Origin: Aurantiochytrium sp. KH105
Lineage: Eukaryota; Sar; Bigyra; Thraustochytrida; Thraustochytriidae
Reading direction: 5' to 3'
NCBI GenBank assembly: GCA_003116975.1
Contig: BGKB01000107.1
Location: forward strand, 186,001-250,000
Length of the DNA: 64,000 bases
Position 1 is the first letter of the stretch. Each line of letters begins with the position of its first letter. Both the position numbers and the translations under genes were made by a program. Of the stretch, positions 39,831 to 49,976 are shown one piece after another. The notes below the pieces were generated by a model that made no database searches, was not told the DNA's origin, and saw only the letters and a list, made by a program, of their open reading frames with translations.

Positions 39831-40871
39831 ATGGCGCCCCCTGCCCTCACGGACGAGATCACGAACGCCTCGAGCAGGCCGCCCTCGCATCTGGACAAGC
39901 AGGAAAAGGCAGAGGTGCTTGAGGCCGGCCCGGGTGGTCGCACCAAGACAAAGAAATTTGGACTCGAGGAATCGCCTTCTGGCCGCGCAACATGCCGCTC
40001 GTGCAACAAGAAGATTGCCAACGAGGCGCTCCGATGGACGTTTTCGGAAAACAACACAGGTCCGTTTTACTTTCATCTCGAATGCATGCCGTACCCCGTG
40101 GACGGTGTTCCCTTTGATGATATCGTGCGCCAGCCTTCTCTGCGCAACGAGCAAGTTCAGGAAGCCAAGGCTGCTTTGGAGGAGGCTCGCGAAAAGCGCG
40201 AGCGCGCAAAGCTCGAGGAACTCGAAAATGAAGTGCAAAAGCTCGCTCACATGGACCTTACTCCTCGCAATGAAACCTCGCGCGATGCTTCCGAAAAGGA
40301 TCTTCGCGAGGAATACGCTTCCATGCCCGTGGACGAACTCAAAGAGTACCTTCGCGTGAACAACTACCCGCGCTCGGGCAACAAGGAAGAGCTCGTGAAC
40401 CGTTGCGCGCTTGGCCAAGTTCTCGGACAGCTCCCTCGCTGCCCGAAATGCCGCTGGGGCAAGCTCAGCGTGGACACCACGCTTTCCACGTACCTCGACC
40501 CTCTCGTCAGCTGCCTGGGCCACTTCAACACTGTCTACCACGAACAATGCGACTTTACCAAGCGCGGCGAGGAGGCCCGCTCGCTCTTCGAGTCCAAGTG
40601 GCAGTTTCTGCCCGATGTCGCTGCTGAGCTCGGCCCCGATGCGGGCAAGGCCGCAAACTTTGCTCAAACTGGACCTCGTGAGTTCGTTGTCGATGGCCAC
40701 AAGTACGCCTACGCTCACGGCCACATTCCCAGCGATATTCGCGCTTCGAACATTGAAAAGGAAGATCGCACCGACGACACAGACGAGACTCCATCCAAGG
40801 CCCGAAAGACTGAGGAATCCTCTGACGCTCCATCGTCCGCCGCTGCATCCTCCGCAAACGACCAGGAATAA
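39831..40871 (+). CDS. PARP-type zinc finger, SAP and PADR1-like protein without a catalytic domain
   Basis: A 346-residue nuclear-type protein from ATG 39831 (context gacc ATG g). Domains in order: a PARP-type zinc finger at about residues 45-95 (ATCRSCNKKIANEALRWTF, then FYFHLECM, giving the C-x2-C...H-x2-C ligand set); a coiled segment (EEAREKRERAKLEELENEV); a SAP-like DNA-binding helix pair (SMPVDELKEYLRVNNYPRSG); and a PADR1-like zinc element (LPRCPKCRWGKL, then VSCLGHF, then HEQCDF). This is the N-terminal half plan of PARP1-type enzymes, but the ORF ends after a short acidic, Ser/Ala-rich tail with no WGR or ADP-ribosyl transferase domain. It may recognise DNA ends or nicks without making poly(ADP-ribose). 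Single exon. Confidence 0.85.
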   Translation: MAPPALTDEITNASSRPPSHLDKQEKAEVLEAGPGGRTKTKKFGLEESPSGRATCRSCNKKIANEALRWTFSENNTGPFYFHLECMPYPVDGVPFDDIVRQPSLRNEQVQEAKAALEEAREKRERAKLEELENEVQKLAHMDLTPRNETSRDASEKDLREEYASMPVDELKEYLRVNNYPRSGNKEELVNRCALGQVLGQLPRCPKCRWGKLSVDTTLSTYLDPLVSCLGHFNTVYHEQCDFTKRGEEARSLFESKWQFLPDVAAELGPDAGKAANFAQTGPREFVVDGHKYAYAHGHIPSDIRASNIEKEDRTDDTDETPSKARKTEESSDAPSSAAASSANDQE

Positions 40872-41554
40872 AGGTCTCCCTTCATACCGATTAACGAGTT
40901 ACTATTTGCAGTTCTTCCTTCCTTCCTTCCTTTTTTCATTTCTCTGCCGTCACTCTCTGACCTTGTTCAAACAGTTGTCTTCTTCTTCTTGCGACGTCTT
41001 CCCGTTCTTCCTGACAACATACAATACAGGCATCCATTCCACTCCATTCCATTCCATTCATCCCAAGATGCACGGCCCTCCCTCTGACTCTGCTGGTCAA
41101 TTGATCGTTGTCTTCCCCCACAATGCAATCATGGTCTTCGCGGCCATTCTAGAGCTGGTTGTAACCAGCCAGACAGCCGCCAGTCGTGCATTGTCTGTTT
41201 GGTCCTGTCGTGGGTGTGCACGCGCTGGCTTGCGCCCTTCGCTCGGCCTGCTTATGTCTCGATTACCTACAAAGTACCAGCGCGCAGCAACACAGCAAAC
41301 CCCAAAAGGGTTTTCGTGCGCGCGCGACTCTCGCGGCGCACGGACGACGCGGGCAGAGACCGCCGCCGCGCGCAGGAGACAGACGGTCGTCAGGCGCCGG
41401 CAGGCAGGAAGAGCGACAGACACTCAGGCAAAGAAACCGAGCGGGCGGGCGAGCGGCTTGAACACGCGCGCATTGGGTCTGCGGACGGAGGTTCGGCGCG
41501 AGCAGATCGCCTCGCGTGCCCAGGACGCGAGACCGCGTCCACTCGGACAGCACC
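40872..41554. other. Intergenic region
   Basis: Between two plus-strand genes. Contains CTTCC repeats (40914-40930) and CATTC repeats (41033-41060). No supported gene. Confidence 0.5.
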
Positions 41555-42286
41555 ATGGGTAGAGATCTCTCGCACGAAGAAGCACTCATCGTGTATCGAG
41601 CAAAGCGTCTCTTTGCCATCGCCCTCATCACTTTCATCGTGTACGCCGCTTTCAGCGCGTGGCGAATCCAGTCTGTCGAGGAGTACCAGGATGCTTTGCT
41701 CGTCTCCATGGCAGAGGACCCGGATACAATTAATGTTCTCAGCGAGCTGTACGCTACGAGCACGGGTCTCATGTACTTGAACTACTCGACGCTGTTTATT
41801 TTTTCCTTTGTAATATCCGTTTGCGCGTGGCGTGGGGTCAACGTTCGCGATCGGAATCTCGTTCGATGGCACATTGGCGGCAGCCTTGGCTGCATTGCTG
41901 TGCTCGTCTTCACCTTTGTTAACCTGGGCATCGTCGGCGATCTCTGCACGTCTGATGAAACGAATTGTGCGACGCTTCAAACCGTCTATGCCTGGTCACT
42001 TGTACTTTCGGCGGTCCTTTCACTTTTGTATTGTGCTTCTGCTACTTACGCGTGGAGAATAGCTTATTCACCTGCATTCGACATTATTGAAGTCGAGCAC
42101 GTTCGTGTGGCCCCGAAAGAAATTCTTTCGTCAGGCTTTTGGATGAAACAACTTCCTGTTGATCCTGTGGAAAATCGAGGCGACCTCGAAAATGGTCGCG
42201 TTGCTGCCAAAATGAATGGTATGGACGACGACGACGACAACGATAGTGTCCCTTATGCAACCCCAGTAATTCGTCCGAGGAAATAG
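41555..42286 (+). CDS. Hypothetical four-helix membrane protein
   Basis: A 243-residue protein from ATG 41555 (caccATGg context). Not recognised. Four hydrophobic segments: LFAIALITFIVYAAF, YLNYSTLFIFSFVISVCAW, WHIGGSLGCIAVLVFTFVNL and TVYAWSLVLSAVLSLLYCA. The loop between segments three and four has two Cys (LCTSDETNCATL) that could form a disulfide in a lumenal or extracellular loop. The soluble C-terminus (about 70 residues) includes an Asp run and ends in basic PRK. A MARVEL- or tetraspan-like topology is possible, but no family motif supports it. Confidence 0.7.
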   Translation: MGRDLSHEEALIVYRAKRLFAIALITFIVYAAFSAWRIQSVEEYQDALLVSMAEDPDTINVLSELYATSTGLMYLNYSTLFIFSFVISVCAWRGVNVRDRNLVRWHIGGSLGCIAVLVFTFVNLGIVGDLCTSDETNCATLQTVYAWSLVLSAVLSLLYCASATYAWRIAYSPAFDIIEVEHVRVAPKEILSSGFWMKQLPVDPVENRGDLENGRVAAKMNGMDDDDDNDSVPYATPVIRPRK

Positions 42287-42888
42287 CATGCGGGCAACCC
42301 TAAATGCACTTTTTTTTCTAATTAGTTTGTTGTCTTTTGATTGGTCAGGTTGCTAGAAAAAAATATTCGCTCCTCCATTCTGATTTATTCAACAATATGA
42401 CAACGGCTACAAATGCTATGTTTCCTGGCAGAAAGCGCAGTATGTGACTCTACTCACGCTTTGACGATTGGCTTACCTTCTGACTGCTCTGGCCAAGGCT
42501 ATTATGACACGTGCCATTGGCGCGCGTCTTAGCTTCCACCTGGTACAAGAGCCTAGCATCTTCAGCTAGAATAAACGCTAGAACTCATTGACGGGCACCA
42601 TTTCGCGGCCGCATTCCAGAACCAGACGCCTCTTCGCGCGCGGCGAGGGCGCACGAACACTCGGTGCGGCCGGCAGCGGGCGCTGGGCGCAGACCCGCCC
42701 GCACTGCGCCTGCGTATCAGGCGAGGGGACTCGTGTTTCCTTATTTCTTTTCCGCGGGAGCGAGGAGAAAGAGCATCCAAAACGTACCGACGCCTACCTC
42801 CGCAGCACGGACGACTGGCTGAGCGTGGCGAGCACACGCAGGAGCGCGCGCGTCCGCTACCCTGCATCAAGAAAGGAATTGCGGAACC
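42287..42888. other. Intergenic region
   Basis: AT-rich left half, GC-rich right half. No supported gene; promoter of the PRELI-domain gene presumed. Confidence 0.5.
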
Positions 42889-43656
42889 ATGCCGAAACGG
42901 GCAGCGCTACATCACACCTTTGATGTGCCCTGGGAGCACGCTACGACAGCATTTTGGTGCAAATACCCGCACCCAGATCTCCAACACGTCAAAGATGCTC
43001 TCGTGCTTGACCGCACCGTTGACGACCAGGGACGTCTACACACGACCCGCCTCATGTGCGTCCAGCAGTCTCTTCCAAGCGTGCTGAAACCCTTTGCGGG
43101 GAATTGCGACTCATACTATGCCATTGAGCGGAGCACTGTCGACCCTGCTCGCAAAACCTTGGTTCTTGAGACGCGCAATTTGACCTTTGGGAGCATTCTG
43201 CATGCCGACGAAACCTGCACGTACAAGGCAGCAACGGATGGCTCTGATAGAACGGAATACACTTGGGAAGTCGAATGCGGCGTGCAGAAACGCATCCCCT
43301 TTGTGCAAGACCGCGTGGAGGACGCCCTCGTGAACAAAGCCAAAACAAATTCTGCTGCGGGCCTTTCCAAGATGGACGAGATCGTCAGCGAGGTTCATCG
43401 CTGTGCCATGGCGCCCAAGGGCCCTTCATTTCGTCGCTGGCCTACGCGCACCACGGAGCGTTCCGACGCATCATCCTCTACAAATGCGGACGCAGACGCA
43501 AAGGTAAACGCACCGACACAAGGCGGTGGACCTGCAGCTCTTGCCGCGTCAGCGAGCAGGCCTCAAGGTCGTCGATTTATTATCTTTGGCCCGCGCAAAC
43601 CTCTGCACGAGTCATCCTTATTTTCCAAACTGTATTCCACCTCGACACATTATTGA
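42889..43656 (+). CDS. PRELI/MSF1-domain protein
   Basis: A 255-residue protein from ATG 42889. Residues 1-180 match the PRELI/MSF1 (Ups/PRELID) fold: HTFDVPWEHATTAFWCKYPH, LHTTRLMCVQQSLPSVLK, RKTLVLETRNLTFGSILHAD, YTWEVECGVQKRIPFVQDRV. Family members carry phosphatidic acid or phosphatidylserine between mitochondrial membranes with TRIAP1/Mdm35-type partners in the intermembrane space. The ~75-residue tail is Ser/Ala-rich and ends in a basic stretch (RPQGRRFIIFGPRK). Convergent with POP1 (139 bases between stops). Start is clear; lipid specificity is not. Confidence 0.9.
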   Translation: MPKRAALHHTFDVPWEHATTAFWCKYPHPDLQHVKDALVLDRTVDDQGRLHTTRLMCVQQSLPSVLKPFAGNCDSYYAIERSTVDPARKTLVLETRNLTFGSILHADETCTYKAATDGSDRTEYTWEVECGVQKRIPFVQDRVEDALVNKAKTNSAAGLSKMDEIVSEVHRCAMAPKGPSFRRWPTRTTERSDASSSTNADADAKVNAPTQGGGPAALAASASRPQGRRFIIFGPRKPLHESSLFSKLYSTSTHY

Positions 43657-43795
43657 CGGCGTTAAGTCTTCTCTTCTTTATATTTTTCACAAAGCTATTA
43701 CTACCTCTCAATCTTTTTCGACCTGTTTGCGATGTGCCCAAGCTGCCTCATGTCACTTTGATCTGGAGCCAAATGCGCGTCTTGAGCTGACGATC

Positions 43796-45658
43796 TTAAC
43801 ATTTCTCCCGGACACAAGTCACTCGTCCAAGCGCAAGCGCCTCTGTGCCCGGATTTTGCACCAGAACGAAGTTCTCGCGATCTTTGGCAAGCTTGGCAAG
43901 TTGGATAAAGCCTCGGCCTGACGCACGTCCAGGTGAGCTCACGAGGGAGCTCGCCCGCACTCGTGTGCGGCCAAGTGCGCTCGTCACAAAGCCAACAGGG
44001 TCTCGACTCATGTCCACATCCGCGGTTTGGCCCTTTTTCACCACCGCTTCATACTCGTCCTCCCGTACCATAAAGACTTTTGCTCCAACGTCTACGCGGG
44101 CACGACATCCTTGGGGTTGTCGAAGCCTCAACTCGATAGTGCAAAAGGCTTGGTCATCACGTCCATATTCGTGCTGCACCAAGACGTCATAAGGACTCGC
44201 GATGCGTTTTCCTCGCGGACGCTTCATATTTACCGCCACATGGGTCGCCTCTTGTGCTTTCCAATACTTGCTAAATGCTTCAGTCTCGGGAAAGTCGTCC
44301 GGAAATAAGGGCCGCCCACTCGCCAGTGTTGCAGCTCGTTCCTCTTCCCATCCTGCGGCTGATGCACCAGCATGCACCAACAGAACCCAGAGGTTGCGAG
44401 CAACTCCGCTTGCTCGTGGACTTGCGATGACCAGGTCCCAACTGTTATCATGATGTCGCACGAGTGTCAGCAGCGTCTCTTGTTCTGAAATGGTGTCAGC
44501 CTCGATACCAGATTCGAGTGACATGCCTTCCTTTGCCAGTTTCTTCGCTATTGTTGCAGGGTCTTGGACAATGGATGACGCATCAGGTTCCATACAAGAC
44601 TTGCCGCCAAGCTTGAGAGCGAGCACATTTGCATTGTGTACACGCAGCTGTATCATTACCCCTGGAGGCATATGACGCGGCGCATGAATGGTGCGTTGCG
44701 GGCCAAAGAGCGCCCTCCATGTGTCGCGCGTTGCACCCGATGCTTCTGCTAACGAGGGCCCAAGAGCGGCGCCCAAAACCTCGTGAGATCGGTCTCCACG
44801 AAGCCGAAAGAGCGTTAGGGACATGGAAGCGTCTTCGAAGTGGTCAAGGGGTAGCGAGGCATCCGGACGATGTGCCACAAGCAAGTAGCCCTTCCCTTGG
44901 TTTCCTGGATATAGCATCGCGGGACCTTTGGTCCCATCATGGAACTCAAGAGACTTTGAGGCATAATCATGAAAACCAAGCCTTGCTTCCCCCTTGGGAA
45001 CCCAAGCTTGCGATGTTTCAAAGGGGACTCGTGCCCAACGAAGGTATGAGCAATCATGCACCATGCAACCATGTTTGGAAGCATCAAGTGCAAAACGAAG
45101 ACCATGCTCTTGGGATCGCAAAGCGACGGGACGACCCGAAAAACCAAAGGGCTCCCCCATGTGCAATCTTTTCACGGCCCATAAATGAGATACGGTGTGG
45201 GGCTCGTTCCGAAAGAATTCGCGACGACCGCGACGCGCTTTTCGCGTGTCCAATTCTTCAACGTCTGCATGCTGCCTCTTTAGCCGGCGCTTTACAGGCA
45301 TTTTTCGCGATTGATGGCTCCGAGTGCGGCGCTGCATGTGTCTAGCAAGAGGTCGCTGCCATATGTTTGTCGCGGCTTTGCGCTCGAGCTTTTCAGCCGC
45401 AGCAGCTGCTGCGGCAGCAGGGTCTTTCGTCGTTGTCTCTTGCTCAGCTTTATCGCTTCGCCAAAGACGCGCTGCCTTGGTCTCTTCCGAGTCATGCTTG
45501 TCTTCATGCGCACCGGACGTCGCATTGGCAAGATTCCCGCCGAGTCTTTTCTCCAAGGCTTCTAACGCCGCAACACGTGCGGCGGCGTATGTGCCAACCT
45601 GCAGGAGCCTCGAGGCGTCGTCGCCATTCTTCAATTTTCCTTCCTGCAATTTTCCCAT
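43796..45658 (-). CDS. POP1: Ribonuclease P/MRP protein subunit POP1
   Basis: A 620-residue protein from ATG 45658 (MGKLQEGKLK). POP1 is the large scaffold subunit of RNase P and RNase MRP, which process pre-tRNA 5' ends and pre-rRNA. Seen: the N-terminal POP1 signature, ARHMQRRTRSHQSRKMPVKR, then VSHLWAVKRLHMGEPFGF (the W-x-KR-H/F-M box). A POPLD-like region near the middle has LWVLLVHAGASAAGWEEER and GRPLFPDDFPETEAFSKYW. A C-terminal RNA-binding-like segment ends the protein. Shorter than yeast (875) or human (1024) POP1 but with the blocks in order. The frame is open upstream of 45658 without an ATG (reading IWPDKDDGKVTLVKILGES), so an unseen 5' exon could exist. Confidence 0.88.
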   Translation of the reverse strand: MGKLQEGKLKNGDDASRLLQVGTYAAARVAALEALEKRLGGNLANATSGAHEDKHDSEETKAARLWRSDKAEQETTTKDPAAAAAAAAEKLERKAATNIWQRPLARHMQRRTRSHQSRKMPVKRRLKRQHADVEELDTRKARRGRREFFRNEPHTVSHLWAVKRLHMGEPFGFSGRPVALRSQEHGLRFALDASKHGCMVHDCSYLRWARVPFETSQAWVPKGEARLGFHDYASKSLEFHDGTKGPAMLYPGNQGKGYLLVAHRPDASLPLDHFEDASMSLTLFRLRGDRSHEVLGAALGPSLAEASGATRDTWRALFGPQRTIHAPRHMPPGVMIQLRVHNANVLALKLGGKSCMEPDASSIVQDPATIAKKLAKEGMSLESGIEADTISEQETLLTLVRHHDNSWDLVIASPRASGVARNLWVLLVHAGASAAGWEEERAATLASGRPLFPDDFPETEAFSKYWKAQEATHVAVNMKRPRGKRIASPYDVLVQHEYGRDDQAFCTIELRLRQPQGCRARVDVGAKVFMVREDEYEAVVKKGQTADVDMSRDPVGFVTSALGRTRVRASSLVSSPGRASGRGFIQLAKLAKDRENFVLVQNPGTEALALGRVTCVREKC

Positions 45659-46780
45659 CTTGCTCTCGCCCAAGATCTTCACGAGAGTCACCTTTCCGTC
45701 GTCCTTATCTGGCCAAATGGCTGCGCCTGGTCAGCCAGCAGCGCGGCGCGGCCCTTCGGACTGCCCTTCACGGCGTGTCCCGCTGTATCTGACACTCCTC
45801 TGGCCCTCAGATCGCGCGTGCCGCCCAGCACACCCCTCGCCTCTCTTCTCCGCCTCTCCGCGTCCTCCTCCTCGCCCCGCCCCCTCCGCACGCCGGCCTC
45901 GCGCGCGCCTCTCGGCCCCGGCCACCCAGCCTCGCTGCTCTGCTCTGCTCTGCTCTGCTCTTCTGCTCTTGTGCTCTCGCGAGTCCCCGCCGCGGATCAT
46001 CTGCGGACCGCCCGCGGAACCGCCGCAGAGGGGCACGCCGCGGGGGGGCACCGCGTGAGTCTGCGGCGCCTCGTTTTCCTGGTTTCTTTCTTTCTTTCTT
46101 TCTTTCATTCTTTCTTTGGCAACTTACACGGTCGCGTTCGCGCGGCGCTGCAAGTGGGCTATAGCGGCGCCCCCACTTGCGGCTCGGCTTTGGCGGTGTT
46201 CGCGGCGCCAGCCACCTCGACCTGGCCCGTCGCGCAAAGCGATCTTGGCGCGGCCAGGCTCGCGGCGCGGATCCTCGCCTCGCCTCGCCTCGCCCCGCCT
46301 CGCCCCGCCTCGCCTCGCCCGGCAGCGCGTGCCGGCAGCTAGCTGGCCGCAGAAGCAGCGCAGAGCGCGCCAGCTTGCAGGGCGGGCGCCTCGCGCAGCT
46401 CTCGCGGCAGCGGTATGCGGGCGGAGGGGTTGCTTAGTATCTCGAAAGGCAGAAATCGGCAGAAACAGAGAAAGCAAAAGCGGCGCTCGAAGCAGAGCTA
46501 GAACGGACGCGCGCACGAACGATCGATCGAACGAAGTCCGCGCGAGGCAGACCCGAGCGCAGGCCTCGCGAGACGCCTCGAGACGCGCGCGCGCGCGCGC
46601 GGCGGACCACGGCGCCGCTCCTCGCGCAGTAGCGCGCGGGAGCGCGGCCGCCTCGGGGCGGGGAGGAGGCGGACCCGGGCAGGGGTCGGTCTGGGCCCGA
46701 GGAAGGAAAGAGATTTCACTTCATTGCAGCGCGGCGCGGCGCAGCTCGCGCGGGCGCCGGCTCTGCGCAGGCTAGGGAGC
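45659..46780. other. Divergent repetitive region, POP1 / histidine phosphatase
   Basis: No supported gene. Contains (CTCTG)n at 45939-45962, TTTC repeats (46083-46115), a CGCCT/CGCCC tract (46276-46320), and alternating CG (46587-46603). Confidence 0.5.
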
Positions 46781-47825
46781 ATGCTCGGTACGTTCGAGGG
46801 CGAGAAGGCGGGGCGCGACGCGCGGCGGGGCGGGCGGAGCTGACGGCGAGGTGCGAGGTGCGCGCAGTGCTCATGCGGCATGGCCAGTCTATGTGGAACC
46901 GAGATCCTAGCAAACCGGAGGACCCGTGGAAGTATGCAGGCGCGGTCGTAAGTTCGTCAAAATCCATTCCGTCGTAAGCGGCGACGGAATTCGGGGTTCC
47001 TGCCGAGCAAAGACGCCAGAATCGGCACGCTGCATTGTGCAAAGCTAACGCGTCAATCTCTCTCTCTCTCTCTCTCTCTTGTGCATCGGTTTGTCGCATC
47101 GAATGTAACAGGATGTGCCCCTCTCACACGTAGGCATCCAGCAGGCGATGGCGGCTGGCGCGAACTTGAGGGAGCTCCCGATCGACATCGTGTACTGCTC
47201 GATGCTTGTACGCGCCCAAACCACAGCACTGATCGCGCTCGCCACACACGAGGACGGCAAAGCCCCTTTGCTGGTGCGCGACACAGAGCCCGGAAACAAG
47301 GAGGCTCGTGGTCTCCGCGCGCACAAGGCGAAAATGTCAGAGTCCTCGCACCAGACTGTTCTGCCCGTGTACTGCTCGCACCTGCTCAATGAGCGCAGTT
47401 TTGGGTACCTGCAGGGCATGTTCCAAACGCAACAGGAAAAAGAGTACAGTAAGCAGGATCTGCGCGACTTTCGTCGCACGTGGACGATCCCCTTTCCCGG
47501 CGGCGAGTCGCAAGCCGAGGTGTACGACCGCACAGTTGCCTTTTTTGAAAAGCACATTCGAGGCCAGCTCGAGCAGGGCCAAAACATTGTCGTCATCGTG
47601 CACGGCTTTGTCATTCGTGCGCTACTTGCGCACATACTCAACCTTGACCCGCAGCGCTATACGCAGGAGATGGAGCTTGACCTAAAGCACGACCCAAAGT
47701 CTCTCCTTGCCTCGGAGAACGCAATCCCGCGTGTCTTTGAGTACATTCGCGATGCCTCTGGCGACCCGCTCCGTGCCTCGTTCAAGGATATCTCGGAACG
47801 ATTCCCGGTCAAGGCCAAGCTGTAA
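46781..47825 (+). CDS. Histidine phosphatase (phosphoglycerate mutase-like), three exons with a 7-nt first exon
   Basis: Deduced exons: 46781-46787 (ATGCTCG), 46868-46947 and 47112-47825; introns of 80 and 164 nt (gtacgt...gcag and gtaagt...acag). All phases agree, giving 266 residues that start MLVLMRHGQSMWNRD, the expected first strand and catalytic RHG. The second junction gives KYAGAV-DVPLSHVGIQQAM, matching the family's D-V-P-L-S..G signature. Other motifs are NERSFGYLQG (catalytic Glu/acid region), PFPGGESQAEV and the second catalytic His in VVIVHGFVIRALLAH. The fold is phosphoglycerate mutase-like. The GGES and ER..G.LQG elements favour a dPGM-type mutase or related phosphatase, but substrate is unproven. 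Starting instead at ATG 46873 would remove the first strand. Confidence 0.85.
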
Positions 47826-48027
47826 ATGAAGTTATTTTTCTTTTTTTGTAATCTTGATGGTGTGCAGGAGGCAGGTAAAAAGCAAGACCTGGGATTCTGT
47901 CGTATCAAAAACATCATAAAAAAAAAGGAAAGGCGCATCGCGCGAGTCTCGAAAGGTGACGTGACGTTGAGACAATTCATGATGGCATGCTTTTCGTTGA
48001 TCGTACCTATCATCACGTTCCGGATAC

Positions 48028-48112
<85 letters not shown>
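48028..48112. repeat. (AAGC)21 microsatellite
   Basis: About 21 perfect tandem AAGC units, the longest perfect microsatellite in the window, in the shared 3' flank of two convergent genes. Confidence 0.95.
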
Positions 48113-48137
48113 TCTGCCTTTGTAGATTCTTTAAAAA

Positions 48138-48139
48138 AT

Positions 48140-48174
<35 letters not shown>

Positions 48175-48206
48175 TTGATTAGCTGGCTGGCTGCCTGGCT
48201 GGCTGT
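48138..48206. repeat. GACT/GGCT tetranucleotide repeats
   Basis: Seven or more GACT units with point variants (gact.gact.tact, gatt), passing into GGCT units that end four bases before the HD hydrolase stop codon at 48210. Confidence 0.8.
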
Positions 48207-48209
48207 GAG

Positions 48210-48963
48210 TTATTGCTTTGGCTCCGGCTCAAGGCCGCTCTCCTTGACCAGCTGGCTCGTAAATGCTTCGAGCATCGCATGCCGCGCGGCCCCTTCCGCC
48301 TTGCCAGACGGAGTGTTCAGAAAATCCTTAATGCGCAAGAGCTTCTCGTAAAAGTGTCCGAGCGAGGATGCGTCATCCTTTTCGCCGTCAATGCGAACGC
48401 GACCGTCACGAACGGTATAAAGGGCGCGATCACGCGAGCCACCAAATGCGAAGCAACGCGCAATGCCAATTGCACCGATTGCGTCCAGTCGATCCGCGTC
48501 CTGAACAACGGCAAGCTCCGGAGTCATTTCGAGGGGTTCCTTGCGCTTCATTTGCTTCGAAAAGGAAACATTCTCCACGGTGCTCACGATACGCTCAACG
48601 CAATGCGCATCCATCCTTCCGTCGAGAAGACTATGGATTGCAGAGCCTGCATCTTCACCCTCGGCGGCGTACTTGTGGTCCTTGACGTCGTGCAAGAGGG
48701 CAGCGAGCTCAACAACCTCGAGGTCTTCGACGTTCTCCCGTTTTGCCAGGTCGAGAGCTAGTCTACGAACGCGTTCCACGTGCTCAAAGTCTTGATGTTA
48801 AAAAAGGATGAAAAACGTCAGTACTTGGCCCGCACGTGTCAGCGTGCAGTTCTTGCGAATGTGATCATAACGCACCGTGCGATGGGTCGTACCCTTCCAT
48901 TTCCTTGCGCACGAAAGCTTCCACGTCGGCGCGCAAGTTTGCGAAACCTGCGCCATTCTCCAT
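48210..48963 (-). CDS. HD-domain metal-dependent phosphohydrolase, two exons
   Basis: Deduced exons: 48963-48876 and 48790-48210, intron 85 nt (GTGCGT...CAAG, pyrimidine-rich near its 3' end). The junction restores GYDPSHD-FEHVERVRRLA, the first metal His with its HVERV helix. Then AALLHDVKDHKY supplies the H-D pair and VVQDADRLDAIGAIGIARCF the distal Asp. 222 residues from ATG 48963 (MENGAGFANL). The frame also has an ATG at 49086 that would add 41 Arg/Ala-rich residues (MHAWGRAANPLARASGRAAS), possibly a mitochondrial presequence. The pattern fits the YedJ/YpgQ group of HD hydrolases, some of which cleave nucleoside triphosphates; the substrate here is unknown. Confidence 0.87.
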
Positions 48964-49086
48964 GGCGCTGCTCAAGCTCCTCACTAAGTCCAACCGAGAC
49001 AACGCCAAGGGTGCAGGACGACGCCAAGAAGCCGCGCGCCCGGAAGCCCTGGCAAGCGGGTTTGCTGCCCGCCCCCACGCGTGCAT

Positions 49087-49976
49087 CAGCTGCAGCGACA
49101 GAACACAGCCGGAACGAATGAACTTTGTTCTTGAGTTGTTGATGGTTGGACTTGGCTGTTTCAGAAGTAGAAGGCAAGCGGATAGAAAGAAGGATCACTA
49201 GCAAGTGCGCCTATCGACCAGCAAAGCTGTCCATACAAACGAGCGGTGCGCGCGGTGTTCGTGATGACTGACGATCGGTCGAACAACTTGAACTCGTGTT
49301 CATGCGTAGACATACCTTTTCCTGATTGGTGGTTCCTTGTCGAAAACGTCGGTGTTCCGCAGTGGCCACTGGGGATTCTCCTGTTCTTCAAATTTTCCGC
49401 GTTATCTTGTGAAAGTTGAACGTAGGAATTCACTGTGCACATCAATCGATTGACACGATTCTTGTCCTCGTTGTCAACGCTTTCTGTCTCCTTTCGCTAG
49501 ATCGATAATGGCAAGACAGCCATCCAGCCATCATCTCCTGTATTTCACACAAGCAATGTCTCTGTCGATAAATATTGCCAAGCAGACCAACGTCGGAAAC
49601 TCGACCATTTTCCTATTCTTGTTCGTATCAAGTCTCCGCAACTTCGCCTCGTTCGCCGCCCGGCGCGACGGGCATCACATCATCGCGAAGTTATGCGGTT
49701 CCTTTCCATGTCGTTAGCCCAGAATATTATGCCTGCAAAGCGTCTAGCACTTTCTATGATAAAAAGAGTATATTCTAGCTTACCAAACTTCTTCGAGGGC
49801 CGCCGGCGGATCAGCAGCAAGCAAAAGACTAACGCAACCACTCGCTCGCTTTCTCGCGCCGCGCGCACGCCGCCTGCTAGCTCCTTCGCAGCGCGCACTT
49901 TCCAGCGTCGCCCCGCCCGCTCACCCCTGCGCCCGCTCGCAGTCAGGCAGTCAGGCCTCTCGACTTCAAAGCCACC
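49087..49976. other. Divergent intergenic region, HD hydrolase / RPA14
   Basis: No supported gene. Likely two promoters. Open frames present are short and overlap each other. Confidence 0.5.

Larger units (their letters stand above)
47826..48209. other. Convergent 3' region rich in tetranucleotide repeats
   Basis: Between the histidine phosphatase and HD hydrolase genes. Largely made of the (AAGC)n array and, downstream, GACT/GGCT repeats (48138-48206). No gene. Confidence 0.7.

Noticed and set aside
48028-48112. Possible CRISPR-like array
   Set aside because: It is a simple 4-bp microsatellite with no spacers, in a eukaryotic genome.
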